A stretch of DNA of 49,998 nucleotides, from NCBI RefSeq assembly GCF_000282355.1, contig NZ_AKJL01000259.1, forward strand, positions 1 through 49,998. The letters are read 5' to 3'. Origin of the DNA: Pseudomonas sp. GM49. Its GTDB lineage: Bacteria; Pseudomonadota; Gammaproteobacteria; Pseudomonadales; Pseudomonadaceae. Shown here piece after piece: positions 8,881 to 17,366 of the stretch. The notes beneath the pieces are model-generated. The model was not told the DNA's origin and made no database searches. It was given only the letters and a program-made list of their open reading frames with translations. Positions within the stretch are counted from its first letter, which is position 1. Each line of letters begins with the position of its first letter. A program made the translations under genes and the position numbers.

Positions 8881-9453
8881 ATGCACGTTCAACGTCACCC
8901 GAAACAACGCTTTTGCAGACTGATGCTGGCCGTTACTGCCGCCGTGATGATCAATACCGCAGGCACTCAACTGGCCGTTGCAGACACCACCCCCACCGCG
9001 ACGACAGCGCCCATGCAATGTGCCACTGAAGCCACACCCCGCTACACCAAGACCCCCACCGGTTACCTCATGGTGTTGCGCACGGGTGACAACGCGTTCA
9101 AGGAACTGACCAAACTGGCGATAGCCGAGAAGATCCCCAGTGCCTCTATCAGCGGGATCGGTTTCGGCAACGTGAAGTTCGGTTTCTGGAACAAGGACAA
9201 AAAGGACTTCGACGCCAAGACCTTCAGCAACGTCGAGATGGCCAGCATCACCGGCTCGGTGGCGTGGAAGAATGACCAGCCTTCGATCCACATGCACGGT
9301 GTCGCCGGCGACGCCACGTTCCAGGCCTATGGCGGCCACATTCTGGATTTCGAAGTCACCACTGGTTCGATGGAGATCACTGTGATCTTGCACCAGCGTC
9401 GTCTGGAACGCGGGATTGACCCGTGCATCGGTGCCAACGTACTGGGTATCTGA
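8881..9453 (+). CDS. Secreted PPC/DUF296-domain protein
   Basis: 190 residues. An N-terminal signal peptide is visible (basic start, hydrophobic residues 14-30, Ala-x-Ala-like end near VADTTP). The rest matches the PPC (DUF296) fold: GYLMVLRTGDNAFKELTKLA, ISGIGFGNVKFGFW, IHMHGVAGDATFQAYGGHIL, and EVTTGSMEITVI. PPC domains form trimers and are best known from plant AT-hook DNA-binding proteins and stand-alone cytosolic bacterial proteins, so a periplasmic version in a catabolic operon is odd. The His-x-His pattern (MHMHG-like, here IHMHG) may bind metal. Function unknown; ribosome site GAGGAAG lies just before the ATG. Confidence 0.7.
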   Translation: MHVQRHPKQRFCRLMLAVTAAVMINTAGTQLAVADTTPTATTAPMQCATEATPRYTKTPTGYLMVLRTGDNAFKELTKLAIAEKIPSASISGIGFGNVKFGFWNKDKKDFDAKTFSNVEMASITGSVAWKNDQPSIHMHGVAGDATFQAYGGHILDFEVTTGSMEITVILHQRRLERGIDPCIGANVLGI

Positions 9454-9542
9454 TTCCAACTGCAGGCTCCCGCCGACAGCGCATCTGTGATGGCGGGAGT
9501 CACCCTTCTCAATTCCAACTACAAAAACAAGGGGCGCTTCAT

Positions 9543-10850
9543 ATGGGCAACAAGAACACGGTCGTAACCCTGGCTCTGGGTGCCATTGCACTCAGCACCC
9601 AGGCGCAGGCCGACTTCCTGAGTGACAGCAAAGCCACGCTGGGCATGCGCAATTTCTACTTCAACAATGACAACCGCGACGGCTCGGCCGCCCCCTCGAA
9701 AACCGAAGAATGGGCACAGGGTTTCATGCTCGACTACAAGTCGGGCTACACCGATGGCGTGGTGGGTTTTGGCATCGATGCGCTGGGTTTGATGGGCGTT
9801 ACCCTGGACAGCGGCAAAGGACGGCATGTCGGCAGCTCGATGATTCCTTCGGACAGCGACAACAGCGCCGTCGATGAGTGGAGCCGGTTGGGGCTGACCG
9901 GCAAGGTCAAGGTCTCGAAATCCGAACTGCGTCTGGGCACGCTGATGCCGAAGCTGCCGATCCTGGTGGCCAACGACGGTCGCCTGCTGCCGCAGACATT
10001 CGAGGGCGGGCAAATCACTTCGAGCGAGTTCAAGGATCTGACCCTGACAGGTGGCCGAATTGAACACGCCACAGGCCGGGGTTCAAGCGATCAAACCGGC
10101 CTGGCCGCCACGGGCGGTACCCGTGAAAGCAATGCGTTCGACTTCGCTGGCGGCGACTGGAAAATCACCAAGGACCTGACCGTCCAGTATTACTACGCCA
10201 ACCTGGACGACTATTACACCCAGCAGTTTTTCGGCCTGATCCACACACTGGCGATCTCGGACAATCAATCCCTGAAAACCGACCTGCGTTACTTCAAGAC
10301 CGACTCGTCCGGTAAAAACAGCTCGGGCACCTCGGGCTACAGAATCAGTGGCTACACCCAAGACAACGATGGCGAGATCGACAACCGGACCTGGAGTGCC
10401 GCGCTGATTTACTCCTTGGGTGCCCATGCGATTACGGCGGGTTACCAAAGCGTTTCGAGCGGTAGTAATTTCACTCAGCTCAATCAGGGCAATTTGCCGG
10501 ACAAAGGCGCCGGTGGGGCCAGTCTTTACCTGTATACCGATCGCCTGATCCAGACCTTCACCCGCGCGGGCGAGCGCACAGCCTTCGGTCAGTATGCATA
10601 TGACTTCGCAGCCTTGGGGGTACCGGGTTTGAAAGCGTCAGTCATGTACCTCAGCGGGGACAATATCAAGACGACATCCAGTGATAATCAGAAAGAATGG
10701 GAGCGGGATATCAGCCTGGACTACGTGCTCCAGTCCGGTGCGCTTAAAGGGGTTGGATTCGGTTGGCGCAATGGCAAGTCGAACAGCGAAGCGTCCCGCA
10801 ACCAGGATCAAAATCGGTTGATCGTGACTTATAGCATTCCGCTGTTTTAG
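9543..10850 (+). CDS. Outer membrane porin, OprD family
   Basis: 435 residues from ATG 9543 (AAGGGGCG at 9529-9536). A Sec signal (KNTVVTLALGAIALSTQAQA) precedes the OprD start DFLSDSKATLGMRNFYFNNDNRDG; LRLGTLMPKLPILVANDGRLLPQTFEG, EHATGRGSSDQTG and the C-terminal NRLIVTYSIPLF, ending in Phe, are classic for OccD/OccK substrate-specific porins. It should let the operon's substrate, probably a small carboxylate, cross the outer membrane, completing the set with the TRAP importer. It is the last gene of the plus-strand operon. Confidence 0.92.
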   Translation: MGNKNTVVTLALGAIALSTQAQADFLSDSKATLGMRNFYFNNDNRDGSAAPSKTEEWAQGFMLDYKSGYTDGVVGFGIDALGLMGVTLDSGKGRHVGSSMIPSDSDNSAVDEWSRLGLTGKVKVSKSELRLGTLMPKLPILVANDGRLLPQTFEGGQITSSEFKDLTLTGGRIEHATGRGSSDQTGLAATGGTRESNAFDFAGGDWKITKDLTVQYYYANLDDYYTQQFFGLIHTLAISDNQSLKTDLRYFKTDSSGKNSSGTSGYRISGYTQDNDGEIDNRTWSAALIYSLGAHAITAGYQSVSSGSNFTQLNQGNLPDKGAGGASLYLYTDRLIQTFTRAGERTAFGQYAYDFAALGVPGLKASVMYLSGDNIKTTSSDNQKEWERDISLDYVLQSGALKGVGFGWRNGKSNSEASRNQDQNRLIVTYSIPLF

Positions 10851-11108
10851 CTACAGAACATCACGATATCGCTCACTTCGAGGACGCTGGCCTACGGGAG
10901 GGGCTAGACTTTTGAGGGCATGCCGCAGGCGTCACTGTCTTGCCCATAGGTCCAGCACGCAGTGAAGATAGATACTCGCATGGAACGGCGATATAACTGC
11001 GCCTTGGCGCAGTTACCCTACGGCCATCCCTTAGTCGCTTCCTTTGCCGCAGTCAGATTGCAAGATGATCCGATCTGAAAGGTTCGTTGAACCTGAAAAA
11101 ACGTCATC
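10851..11108. terminator. Convergent gap with a perfect hairpin at 10994-11015
   Basis: This 258-bp gap separates the porin gene (plus) from the PucR-type gene (minus). It contains a perfect inverted repeat, TAACTGCGCC-TT-GGCGCAGTTA, at 10994-11015. There is no run of T after either arm, so it is either a bidirectional terminator of weak type or an operator. Nothing else is recognisable here. Confidence 0.45.
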
Positions 11109-12890
11109 CTAATTATCAATTACCTGTTGCAGGTGAATCGCCAATTCCGTTGCAAACCGCCGCTCCGGTGTCTCGACATCAATGCCGAATAGCTCCTGAA
11201 TCCGCGTGAGGCGATATCTGAGCGTTGTCACATGCACTCCCATGGCATCCGCACAGGCCTGGCTACGGCATCTTTCGCGCAGATACACAGTCAGTGTTTC
11301 CAGATAAGGCGTTTGATGCTTGCGATCATGGGCCAACATCGCGCCCACGCTTTCATTGACGAAGGTACGAATATCCTCCCCGCCCACCGCGGCCACAAAG
11401 ATCGGCATCGGCCCGAAGTCCTTATCGGAAATCGGCCCACGGCGGCCAAACGATCGGGCGATCTCGATCAGCCGCCGGCAGCGCTCCCACGCGGCCGGGT
11501 AATCGCTGAGCGCCTTGCAGACGCCACTGGCCAGCAGAATCGGCTCGCTCCCCAAGTAATGCGCCAGGTCATCGACAATCTGCCGCTTGAGCTTGGCCAG
11601 CCGCTCGCGGCCTTTCTCGCCTTCGGACGGCACCAGGCACACCAGACCGTTGTCGACGATAATTACCGTCGAGTGAATGCCCGCCCGTTGCAGGATACGG
11701 GCGACGTTGTGGTGCAGATTCTTCGCCTCCCGCGCCTTGTCGCCATAATCGACAATGATCATCTGCTGCGCGGTGTTGAAGCCGAAACCCAGACGCTGGG
11801 CCCGCTGCTGAATGTCATCGGTGTCGCGCCAGCGACCTTCAAGTACTTCAAGCAGAAGTTCGGTCTGGGTGCGGGTTTCAAAGCGAAAGCGGATAAAGCT
11901 GCGCATCATCTGCACGCTCAAGGCGAACTTGGCGCTTTCCAGCATCAGCAGGTCCAGTTCGTTGACCGGCGCAGCCACCGGGAACAGCACCAGCGCTCCC
12001 ACAAGTTCTTGATCGACCATCAACGGCTCGATTTGCGCCCGCAGGGTGAACTGGCGCTCGCCGTCGTCGAGAAACAGGTTGACTGTGCTGCGCAAAGCAC
12101 TGCGCAAGCTTTCATGGGTCGCTTTGGAGATTTGCACCCCCAGCACACCGGCGACCGCCGACTGCCAGGCGGCATCATCGAACAATGCAGTGTCCGGCGA
12201 GCGACCGGCGACCACCTGATTGGCGGTAAAGTCCACGGCAATCACCGGGTTGGGCAATTGGTTGCCGACCATCAACGACAATGAGGTCACCGAACCACCA
12301 CCCAGCACGTGCTCCAATAAGGTGGTGTGCACATGCAACGCCTGTTGCATGCGTTCGGCGGCGCGACGCTCGGCTTCCAGTTGACGCTGGCGCTCCACGG
12401 CGATGGCACCCAGGTGGATGATCATGCCGAGGAACACCCGATCTTCCTCCGATACGTCCATGAGCGTGCGGGAAATCACGCTGAGCACCATGGGCCGGCC
12501 ATCGAAGTCGGTGCAGTTCATCGGCATCACCATCACCGTGCGGTAATCCCGCTCCAGAGATTCGTGGCGATAACCGGGGTACTCGCATACGCGCACGTCA
12601 CGGATGAACACCGGCTCATTGCGCTGCAAGGCGGTCATTACCGGGCTGGATGACAGCTCCCAGCAATCCACCAGCGGCCGCTGCACCAGGGTCGGGTCAT
12701 GGCGGGCGATGACATGGCCAAAACCGGCTTCCATATCGATGGCCATGATCGAGCTCATGGTCCAGTGGGTGTGCCGGCAACTGGCGTAGACCAATTGGTG
12801 CAGCATCGATTGCAGATCACCGCCGGAGTTGATCTGACTCGCTACATCGCGCAACGACAGTATCTGCATTTCTCGATTCAAGGCGCTCAC
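11109..12890 (-). CDS. GAF-PucR family transcriptional regulator
   Basis: 593 residues. The N-terminal part (about 10-180) reads as a GAF sensory domain (LRDVASQINSGGDLQSMLHQLV...VMVMPMNCTDFDGRPMVLSVIS). The middle holds a GGDEF-like CdaR region, and the C-terminus is the PucR helix-turn-helix (ETLTVYLRERCRSQACADAMGVHVTTLRYRLTRIQELFGID). Such proteins activate catabolic genes in response to a small ligand. It is divergent from the DUF1185/flavin monooxygenase genes and probably controls them. The start is uncertain: GTG at 12890 gives the full frame, and ATG at 12869 would be seven residues shorter; neither has a strong ribosome site. Confidence 0.85.
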   Translation of the reverse strand: MSALNREMQILSLRDVASQINSGGDLQSMLHQLVYASCRHTHWTMSSIMAIDMEAGFGHVIARHDPTLVQRPLVDCWELSSSPVMTALQRNEPVFIRDVRVCEYPGYRHESLERDYRTVMVMPMNCTDFDGRPMVLSVISRTLMDVSEEDRVFLGMIIHLGAIAVERQRQLEAERRAAERMQQALHVHTTLLEHVLGGGSVTSLSLMVGNQLPNPVIAVDFTANQVVAGRSPDTALFDDAAWQSAVAGVLGVQISKATHESLRSALRSTVNLFLDDGERQFTLRAQIEPLMVDQELVGALVLFPVAAPVNELDLLMLESAKFALSVQMMRSFIRFRFETRTQTELLLEVLEGRWRDTDDIQQRAQRLGFGFNTAQQMIIVDYGDKAREAKNLHHNVARILQRAGIHSTVIIVDNGLVCLVPSEGEKGRERLAKLKRQIVDDLAHYLGSEPILLASGVCKALSDYPAAWERCRRLIEIARSFGRRGPISDKDFGPMPIFVAAVGGEDIRTFVNESVGAMLAHDRKHQTPYLETLTVYLRERCRSQACADAMGVHVTTLRYRLTRIQELFGIDVETPERRFATELAIHLQQVIDN

Positions 12891-13058
12891 CTGAACATGG
12901 AGGTCAAGGCAGCCAACTTGCCTGCCAGGCCCGCCGGATACTTGCGCCGTTTCAGAGCAATGTCCAACTAATTTTCACTGCGAAACCACGGAAGACGCTC
13001 TTTCCCTTTGCTCCTAGCCTAAGGCCACAACCAACAGCCACAAGGGCGACGAGTCATC
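12891..13058. promoter_or_regulatory. Divergent control region of the flavin-monooxygenase cluster
   Basis: This 168-bp gap separates the divergent regulator and DUF1185 genes and must hold both promoters. The stretch at 12958-12985 is AT-richer than its surroundings. I could not place a convincing -35/-10 pair or a clear dyad by eye. Confidence 0.4.
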
Positions 13059-13658
13059 ATGAATCTGGAAAATCTGGGCGTCAGGAAATACTGCACCTTT
13101 ATCGAAGAAACCTTTATCGAAGGCGGCAAGGACGCCGGTAAGCCGATCACCCTGATCGTGGTGGCCGCCGTGTTGAAGAACCCTTGGGCTGGCCAGGGTT
13201 TCGTCGAAAACCTGCGCCCGGAGATCCTGCGCCTGGCCCCGGGCCTGGGCTATGAAATGACCCGCCGCCTGACGGCCCTGATGCCGGGCGACAAGGTCGA
13301 AGCCTTTGGCAAGGCCGCCGCTGTCGGGGTCAACGGTGAGATCGAACACGCCTCGGGGCTGATCCACACCCTGCGCTTCGGCAACCTGTTCCGCGACGCC
13401 GTACAAGGCACCGCCTACCTGAGTTTCACCAACACCCGCAACGCTCCGGGCGCCCTGCTCTCGTTGCCGATGGTGCACAAAAGCGAAACCGGCAAGCGCT
13501 CGCACTTCCTGACCGCCAACTTCCAGATCGCCGATGCACCGGGCCCGGACGAAGTGCTGATCGCCATTGGCGCCTCCGACGGCTCCCGTGCGCACCCAAG
13601 GATTGCCGACCGCTATCAAGACATGGCGGAGATGGAAGCGGAACAACTCAAGGACTGA
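13059..13658 (+). CDS. DUF1185 / 'amino acid synthesis' family protein (PF06684)
   Basis: 199 residues, usual length. Matches the PF06684 pattern: VRKYCTFIEETFIEGG, ITLIVVAAVLKNPWAG, GYEMTRRLTALMPGD, VEAFGKAAAVGVNGEIEHASGLIH, KRSHFLTANFQIADAPGPDEVLIAIGASDGSRAHPRI. The solved family member has a chorismate-mutase-like fold and its reaction is not established. It is the first gene of the divergent catabolic unit, ahead of a two-component flavin monooxygenase, so it may process an unstable intermediate of ring opening. This is an inference from position only. Confidence 0.85.
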   Translation: MNLENLGVRKYCTFIEETFIEGGKDAGKPITLIVVAAVLKNPWAGQGFVENLRPEILRLAPGLGYEMTRRLTALMPGDKVEAFGKAAAVGVNGEIEHASGLIHTLRFGNLFRDAVQGTAYLSFTNTRNAPGALLSLPMVHKSETGKRSHFLTANFQIADAPGPDEVLIAIGASDGSRAHPRIADRYQDMAEMEAEQLKD

Positions 13659-13772
13659 TCTTTCCTTCTTAACGCAGCAAAATTTCCACAAAACTTCCTC
13701 TTGATCGACGCAAGCCTACGGTTTTGCTTCCCCGTAGGCTTCTTCCAAACAACAAGAAACAGGAGTACTCCG

Positions 13773-14732
13773 ATGCCAAGCACCGTGATCAATGCCAACG
13801 CCGCCGTCGATCCCGGCGCCTTGCGCCAGGCCTTCGGCACCTTCGTGACCGGCGTCACCGTCATCACCACCCATGACGCCGAAGGCAATCCACGGGGCAT
13901 GACGGCCAACTCATTCACCTCGGTTTCCCTGGATCCGCCGCTGCTGCTGGTGTGCGTCGGCAAATCGGCGGCCAGCTACACTGCGTTCGCCGCCAGCGAA
14001 CAGTTTGCCGTGAACCTGCTGCATGAAGGGCAAGTGGACGTCTCGGGCACCTTTGCCTCCAAATCGCCAGACAAGTTCCAGACCGTCAATCACGACACGG
14101 TCCACACCGGGGCGCCGATCCTCACCGACAGCCTGACCTGGTTCGATTGCACCGTGCACCAGCGCATTGAAGCCGGCGACCATCTGGTGTTGATCGGCCA
14201 GGTTCGCGCCTTCGGCACCAGCCCCAAGTTGCCGCTGTGTTTTTGCCGTGGCCGCTACGGGAATATCCAGGACCCGCTACCGGCCAGTTGGCTGGACTCG
14301 CACAAGATGATCATCGGCTACCTGATCGAAGCCGATGACGCGATCCTGTTTCGCGCCGATGGCCAAGGCGGCTGGACGCTGCCCGTAGCCGGCAAGCGCA
14401 AAGGCTTCATTGATGCCGGCCAAAGCTCGCTGCCGGTGGAACTGGAGTCGACCTTTCTGTATTCGGCGTTCGATGTCGACGACACCGACCCGGGTTACCT
14501 GATCTACCGCGCCCAACTCGACAGCCCTGATGTCGAGTTACCCGACACCTTGCGCTTCTTTCCCCTCGACGATTTGCCCATCGAATTGATGCCGGTCAAC
14601 GAACTGCGCTCAGTGGTGCGCCGCTATGCCCGCGAGCGCCAGAACCAGCAGTTCGGCATCTATACCGGCTCCGCCGCCAGCGGACGGGTGGCGATGATCG
14701 AGAGCTGCGCACTGACTGCCGAACCCCTTTGA
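13773..14732 (+). CDS. Flavin reductase with Nudix-like C-terminal domain (TgnB-like reductase component)
   Basis: 319 residues from ATG 13773 (AGGAG at 13761-13765). The N-terminal half (about 10-165) is a flavin-reductase-like FMN-binding split barrel: LRQAFGTFVTGVTVITTHD, RGMTANSFTSVSLDPPLLLVCV, AVNLLHEGQ, DHLVLIGQV. It should reduce FMN or FAD with NAD(P)H for the luciferase-like oxygenase two genes downstream. The second half (about 180-310) resembles a Nudix hydrolase fold (KMIIGYLIEADDAILFRADGQGGWTLP) but has no REx2EE Nudix box, so it is probably regulatory. The same two-part composition suits the reductase of trigonelline monooxygenase. Confidence 0.85.
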   Translation: MPSTVINANAAVDPGALRQAFGTFVTGVTVITTHDAEGNPRGMTANSFTSVSLDPPLLLVCVGKSAASYTAFAASEQFAVNLLHEGQVDVSGTFASKSPDKFQTVNHDTVHTGAPILTDSLTWFDCTVHQRIEAGDHLVLIGQVRAFGTSPKLPLCFCRGRYGNIQDPLPASWLDSHKMIIGYLIEADDAILFRADGQGGWTLPVAGKRKGFIDAGQSSLPVELESTFLYSAFDVDDTDPGYLIYRAQLDSPDVELPDTLRFFPLDDLPIELMPVNELRSVVRRYARERQNQQFGIYTGSAASGRVAMIESCALTAEPL

Positions 14733-14754
14733 CACGCACCCACAGGACTCTTCC

Positions 14755-16266
14755 ATGAAAACCACGGTCAGCGCCCTTGCGGGCAACCGCCTCAACCTGT
14801 TTATCGATGGCCGGTTCGTCGCGCCTGCCAGCGAAACCTGGGTCGAAAGTTTCGACCCCACCACCGGCCAGGCCTGGTACCAATTCGCCCAGGCCGATGC
14901 CAGCGATGTGGCTCGCGCAGTCGCGTCGGCGCACAAAACTTTCCACGACCCGCAGTGGCGCAATATGACGCCCACCGCACGGGGCAAGTTGTTGTATCGC
15001 CTGGCGCAACTGGTCGCCGAAAACGCTGAAGAACTGGCCCTGCTGGAAACCCGCGACAACGGCAAGCTGCTTCGGGAAATGCGTGCCCAGATGAGCGCCC
15101 TGCCCGACGCCTACATCTACTTCGCCGGCATGGCCGACAAGCTGCAAGGTGAAACCATCCCGGTCAACAAGCTCAACCAGCTCAATTACAGCACCCGCGA
15201 ACCGCTGGGGGTCGTCGGCATGATCACCCCCTGGAACTCACCGCTGATGCTGCTCACCGGCACCCTGGCGCCGTGCCTGGCGATTGGTAACACCGTGGTG
15301 ATCAAGCCGTCGGAACATGCCAGCGCCTCTACCCTGGCCTTGGCCGAATTGGTGATCGAAGCGGGCTTCCCGGCTGGCGTGGTCAACGTCGTCACCGGTA
15401 ACGGTGCCGTCACTGGTGATGCTCTGACTCGCCACCCGGACATCGCTAAATACGTGTTCACCGGCAGCACCGACACCGGCCGACGCATCGCCGGCAATGC
15501 GGCCAACAACCTGGTGCCGTGCCAGATGGAACTGGGCGGCAAGTCCCCCCATGTGGTGTTTGCCGACGTCGACATCGACAAGGCGGTCAACGGCGTGGTC
15601 TCTGGCATCTTCGCCGCGGCCGGGCAAAGTTGCGTCGCCGGCTCGCGCTGCTTCGTCGAAGCGCCGATCTACGACAAATTCGTTGAAGCCCTGGTGGCCC
15701 GCACCCAGCGCATCAAGGTTGGCCATCCCATGGAAGAACACACCGATATCGGCCCGCTGGCACTGCAAGCCCAATTGCAAAAACTCGAAGGCTACATCGC
15801 CAGCGGCGCAAAACAGGGCGCGCAAGTGGCCATCGGCGGCAAACGTCCCAATGCCTCGAATCTGTCCGAAGGCTGGTACTTCGAGCCAACGGTGATGGCC
15901 AACGCCAGCAACGACATGCCGTTCATGCGCGACGAACTGTTCGGCCCGGTGGTCGGCGTGATGCCGTTCACCTCGGAAGAACAAATGATCGGCCTGGCCA
16001 ACGACACCCACTACGGCCTGGCCTCGGGGATCTGGACCCAGAACATCGACCGCGCCATGCGTTTCGCCAACCGCATCGACGCCGGCACGGTGTGGATCAA
16101 CACCTACCGCAGTTCAGCCTACATGTCCGCCAATGGCGGCTTCAAGCAGAGCGGTTACGGCCGTCGTGGCGGCTTCGACGTGATGCGCGAGTTTTCCCGG
16201 GCCAAGAACGTGGTCATCGACTACTCCGGCGAAATGCAAGACCCCTTCGTCATTCGCCTGCGCTGA
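14755..16266 (+). CDS. NAD(P)+-dependent aldehyde dehydrogenase (TgnC-like)
   Basis: 503 residues. Standard ALDH fold: GVVGMITPWNSPLMLLTGTLAPCLAIGNTVVIKPSEHAS (cofactor binding), MELGGKSPHVVFAD with the general-base Glu, and catalytic Cys293 in AAGQSCVAGSRCF. It lies between the flavin reductase and oxygenase genes, so its substrate is most likely the aldehyde or hemiacetal made by oxidative ring opening, as TgnC does in trigonelline degradation. Substrate identity is an inference. Confidence 0.88.
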   Translation: MKTTVSALAGNRLNLFIDGRFVAPASETWVESFDPTTGQAWYQFAQADASDVARAVASAHKTFHDPQWRNMTPTARGKLLYRLAQLVAENAEELALLETRDNGKLLREMRAQMSALPDAYIYFAGMADKLQGETIPVNKLNQLNYSTREPLGVVGMITPWNSPLMLLTGTLAPCLAIGNTVVIKPSEHASASTLALAELVIEAGFPAGVVNVVTGNGAVTGDALTRHPDIAKYVFTGSTDTGRRIAGNAANNLVPCQMELGGKSPHVVFADVDIDKAVNGVVSGIFAAAGQSCVAGSRCFVEAPIYDKFVEALVARTQRIKVGHPMEEHTDIGPLALQAQLQKLEGYIASGAKQGAQVAIGGKRPNASNLSEGWYFEPTVMANASNDMPFMRDELFGPVVGVMPFTSEEQMIGLANDTHYGLASGIWTQNIDRAMRFANRIDAGTVWINTYRSSAYMSANGGFKQSGYGRRGGFDVMREFSRAKNVVIDYSGEMQDPFVIRLR

Positions 16267-16284
16267 TTATTCAAGGAGCACCTT

Positions 16285-17361
16285 ATGAAATTTGCCGTAT
16301 CCCTGAGCATGGAACGCTTTTCCCCTGACGTGCCCATGCAGACCGTCATGGCCAACCTGCTGGAACTGGCGCAGATCGCGGATGAAGGCGGCTTCGAAAC
16401 CCTGTGGACCTCGGAGCACCACACCCTCGAATGCACCATCGCCCCCAACCCGTTCCAGACGCTGGTGTGGCTGGCCCAGCACACCCAGCGCATTCGCCTG
16501 GGCACCGCGACGCTGGCCGCCGCGTACTGGCATCCGATCCGCCTGGCCGGTGAAGCTGCGCTGTGCGATCACCTGACCAAGGGCCGCCTGGAATTCGGTA
16601 TCGCCCGCGGCTCTTATCAATACGAGTTCGACCGCATGACCCCTGGCCTGCAACAGCAGGAAGGCGTGGGCTATATGAAGGAACTGGTGCCGGCGGTGCA
16701 AAAGCTCTGGGCCGGGGATTACGCCCATGACGGCCATTACTGGAAATTCCCGCTGACGGCCGCCGTGCCCAAGCCATTGCAAAAGGATCACCCGCGTATC
16801 TGGGTGGCCGCGCGGGATCCGGGCACCTTCGATTGGGCCGTGAGCATCGGTGCCAACATTCTCTCCACCCCGCTCTCGGCCCCGGCGGCAGAAATCGCCG
16901 TGCTGGGCGAGAAATTCAACAAAGCCGTGGCCGACAACCCCCATGTACCGCGTCCGCGGTTCATGATGCAGCGCCGCACCTGCGTCTACGCCAAGCCGCA
17001 GGACTGGGAACTGCCGGTCAAGCACAGCATGGACTTTGGCCGCGCCTTCGAAAACCTCATGCAGAACGTCGGCACCGTGCACAACGGCTTCCCCGAGCCT
17101 GTGCCCTTTGAAGCCGTGCGGGGCAAGGAGAACTACAACCCGGAAAACATTCGGCGCAACCTGATGTTCGGCACCCCGGAGCAAATCATCGAAAAGTTGC
17201 TCGACTACGAAGCCGCTGGCGTCGATCAGTATTGCCTGGGGCTCACCTTCAACCTGCCATTCGAATTGCAGAAGCAGACCCTGCGCCTGTTCATCGATGA
17301 AGTGATGCCGGTTTTCGCCGAACGCGAACGCGCCAAACGCCACGACAAGGTCACGGGGTAA
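16285..17361 (+). CDS. Luciferase-like (LLM class) flavin-dependent monooxygenase, oxygenase component (TgnA-like)
   Basis: 358 residues. Bacterial luciferase family TIM barrel: ELAQIADEGGFETLWTSEHHT (residues 30-50, with the EHH flavin-site motif), IRLGTATLAAAYWHPIRLAGEAALCDHLTKGRLEFGIARGS, RIWVAARDPGTFDWAVSIGANI, NLMFGTPEQIIEKLLDYEAAGVDQYCLG. It needs reduced FMN from a partner, supplied by the flavin reductase encoded two genes upstream. Known relatives in such clusters open N-heterocycles (trigonelline TgnA, pyridine PyrA). A ribosome site AAGGAG precedes the ATG, and the gene starts 18 bp after the aldehyde dehydrogenase stop. Confidence 0.88.
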   Translation: MKFAVSLSMERFSPDVPMQTVMANLLELAQIADEGGFETLWTSEHHTLECTIAPNPFQTLVWLAQHTQRIRLGTATLAAAYWHPIRLAGEAALCDHLTKGRLEFGIARGSYQYEFDRMTPGLQQQEGVGYMKELVPAVQKLWAGDYAHDGHYWKFPLTAAVPKPLQKDHPRIWVAARDPGTFDWAVSIGANILSTPLSAPAAEIAVLGEKFNKAVADNPHVPRPRFMMQRRTCVYAKPQDWELPVKHSMDFGRAFENLMQNVGTVHNGFPEPVPFEAVRGKENYNPENIRRNLMFGTPEQIIEKLLDYEAAGVDQYCLGLTFNLPFELQKQTLRLFIDEVMPVFAERERAKRHDKVTG

Positions 17362-17366
17362 GCGCC

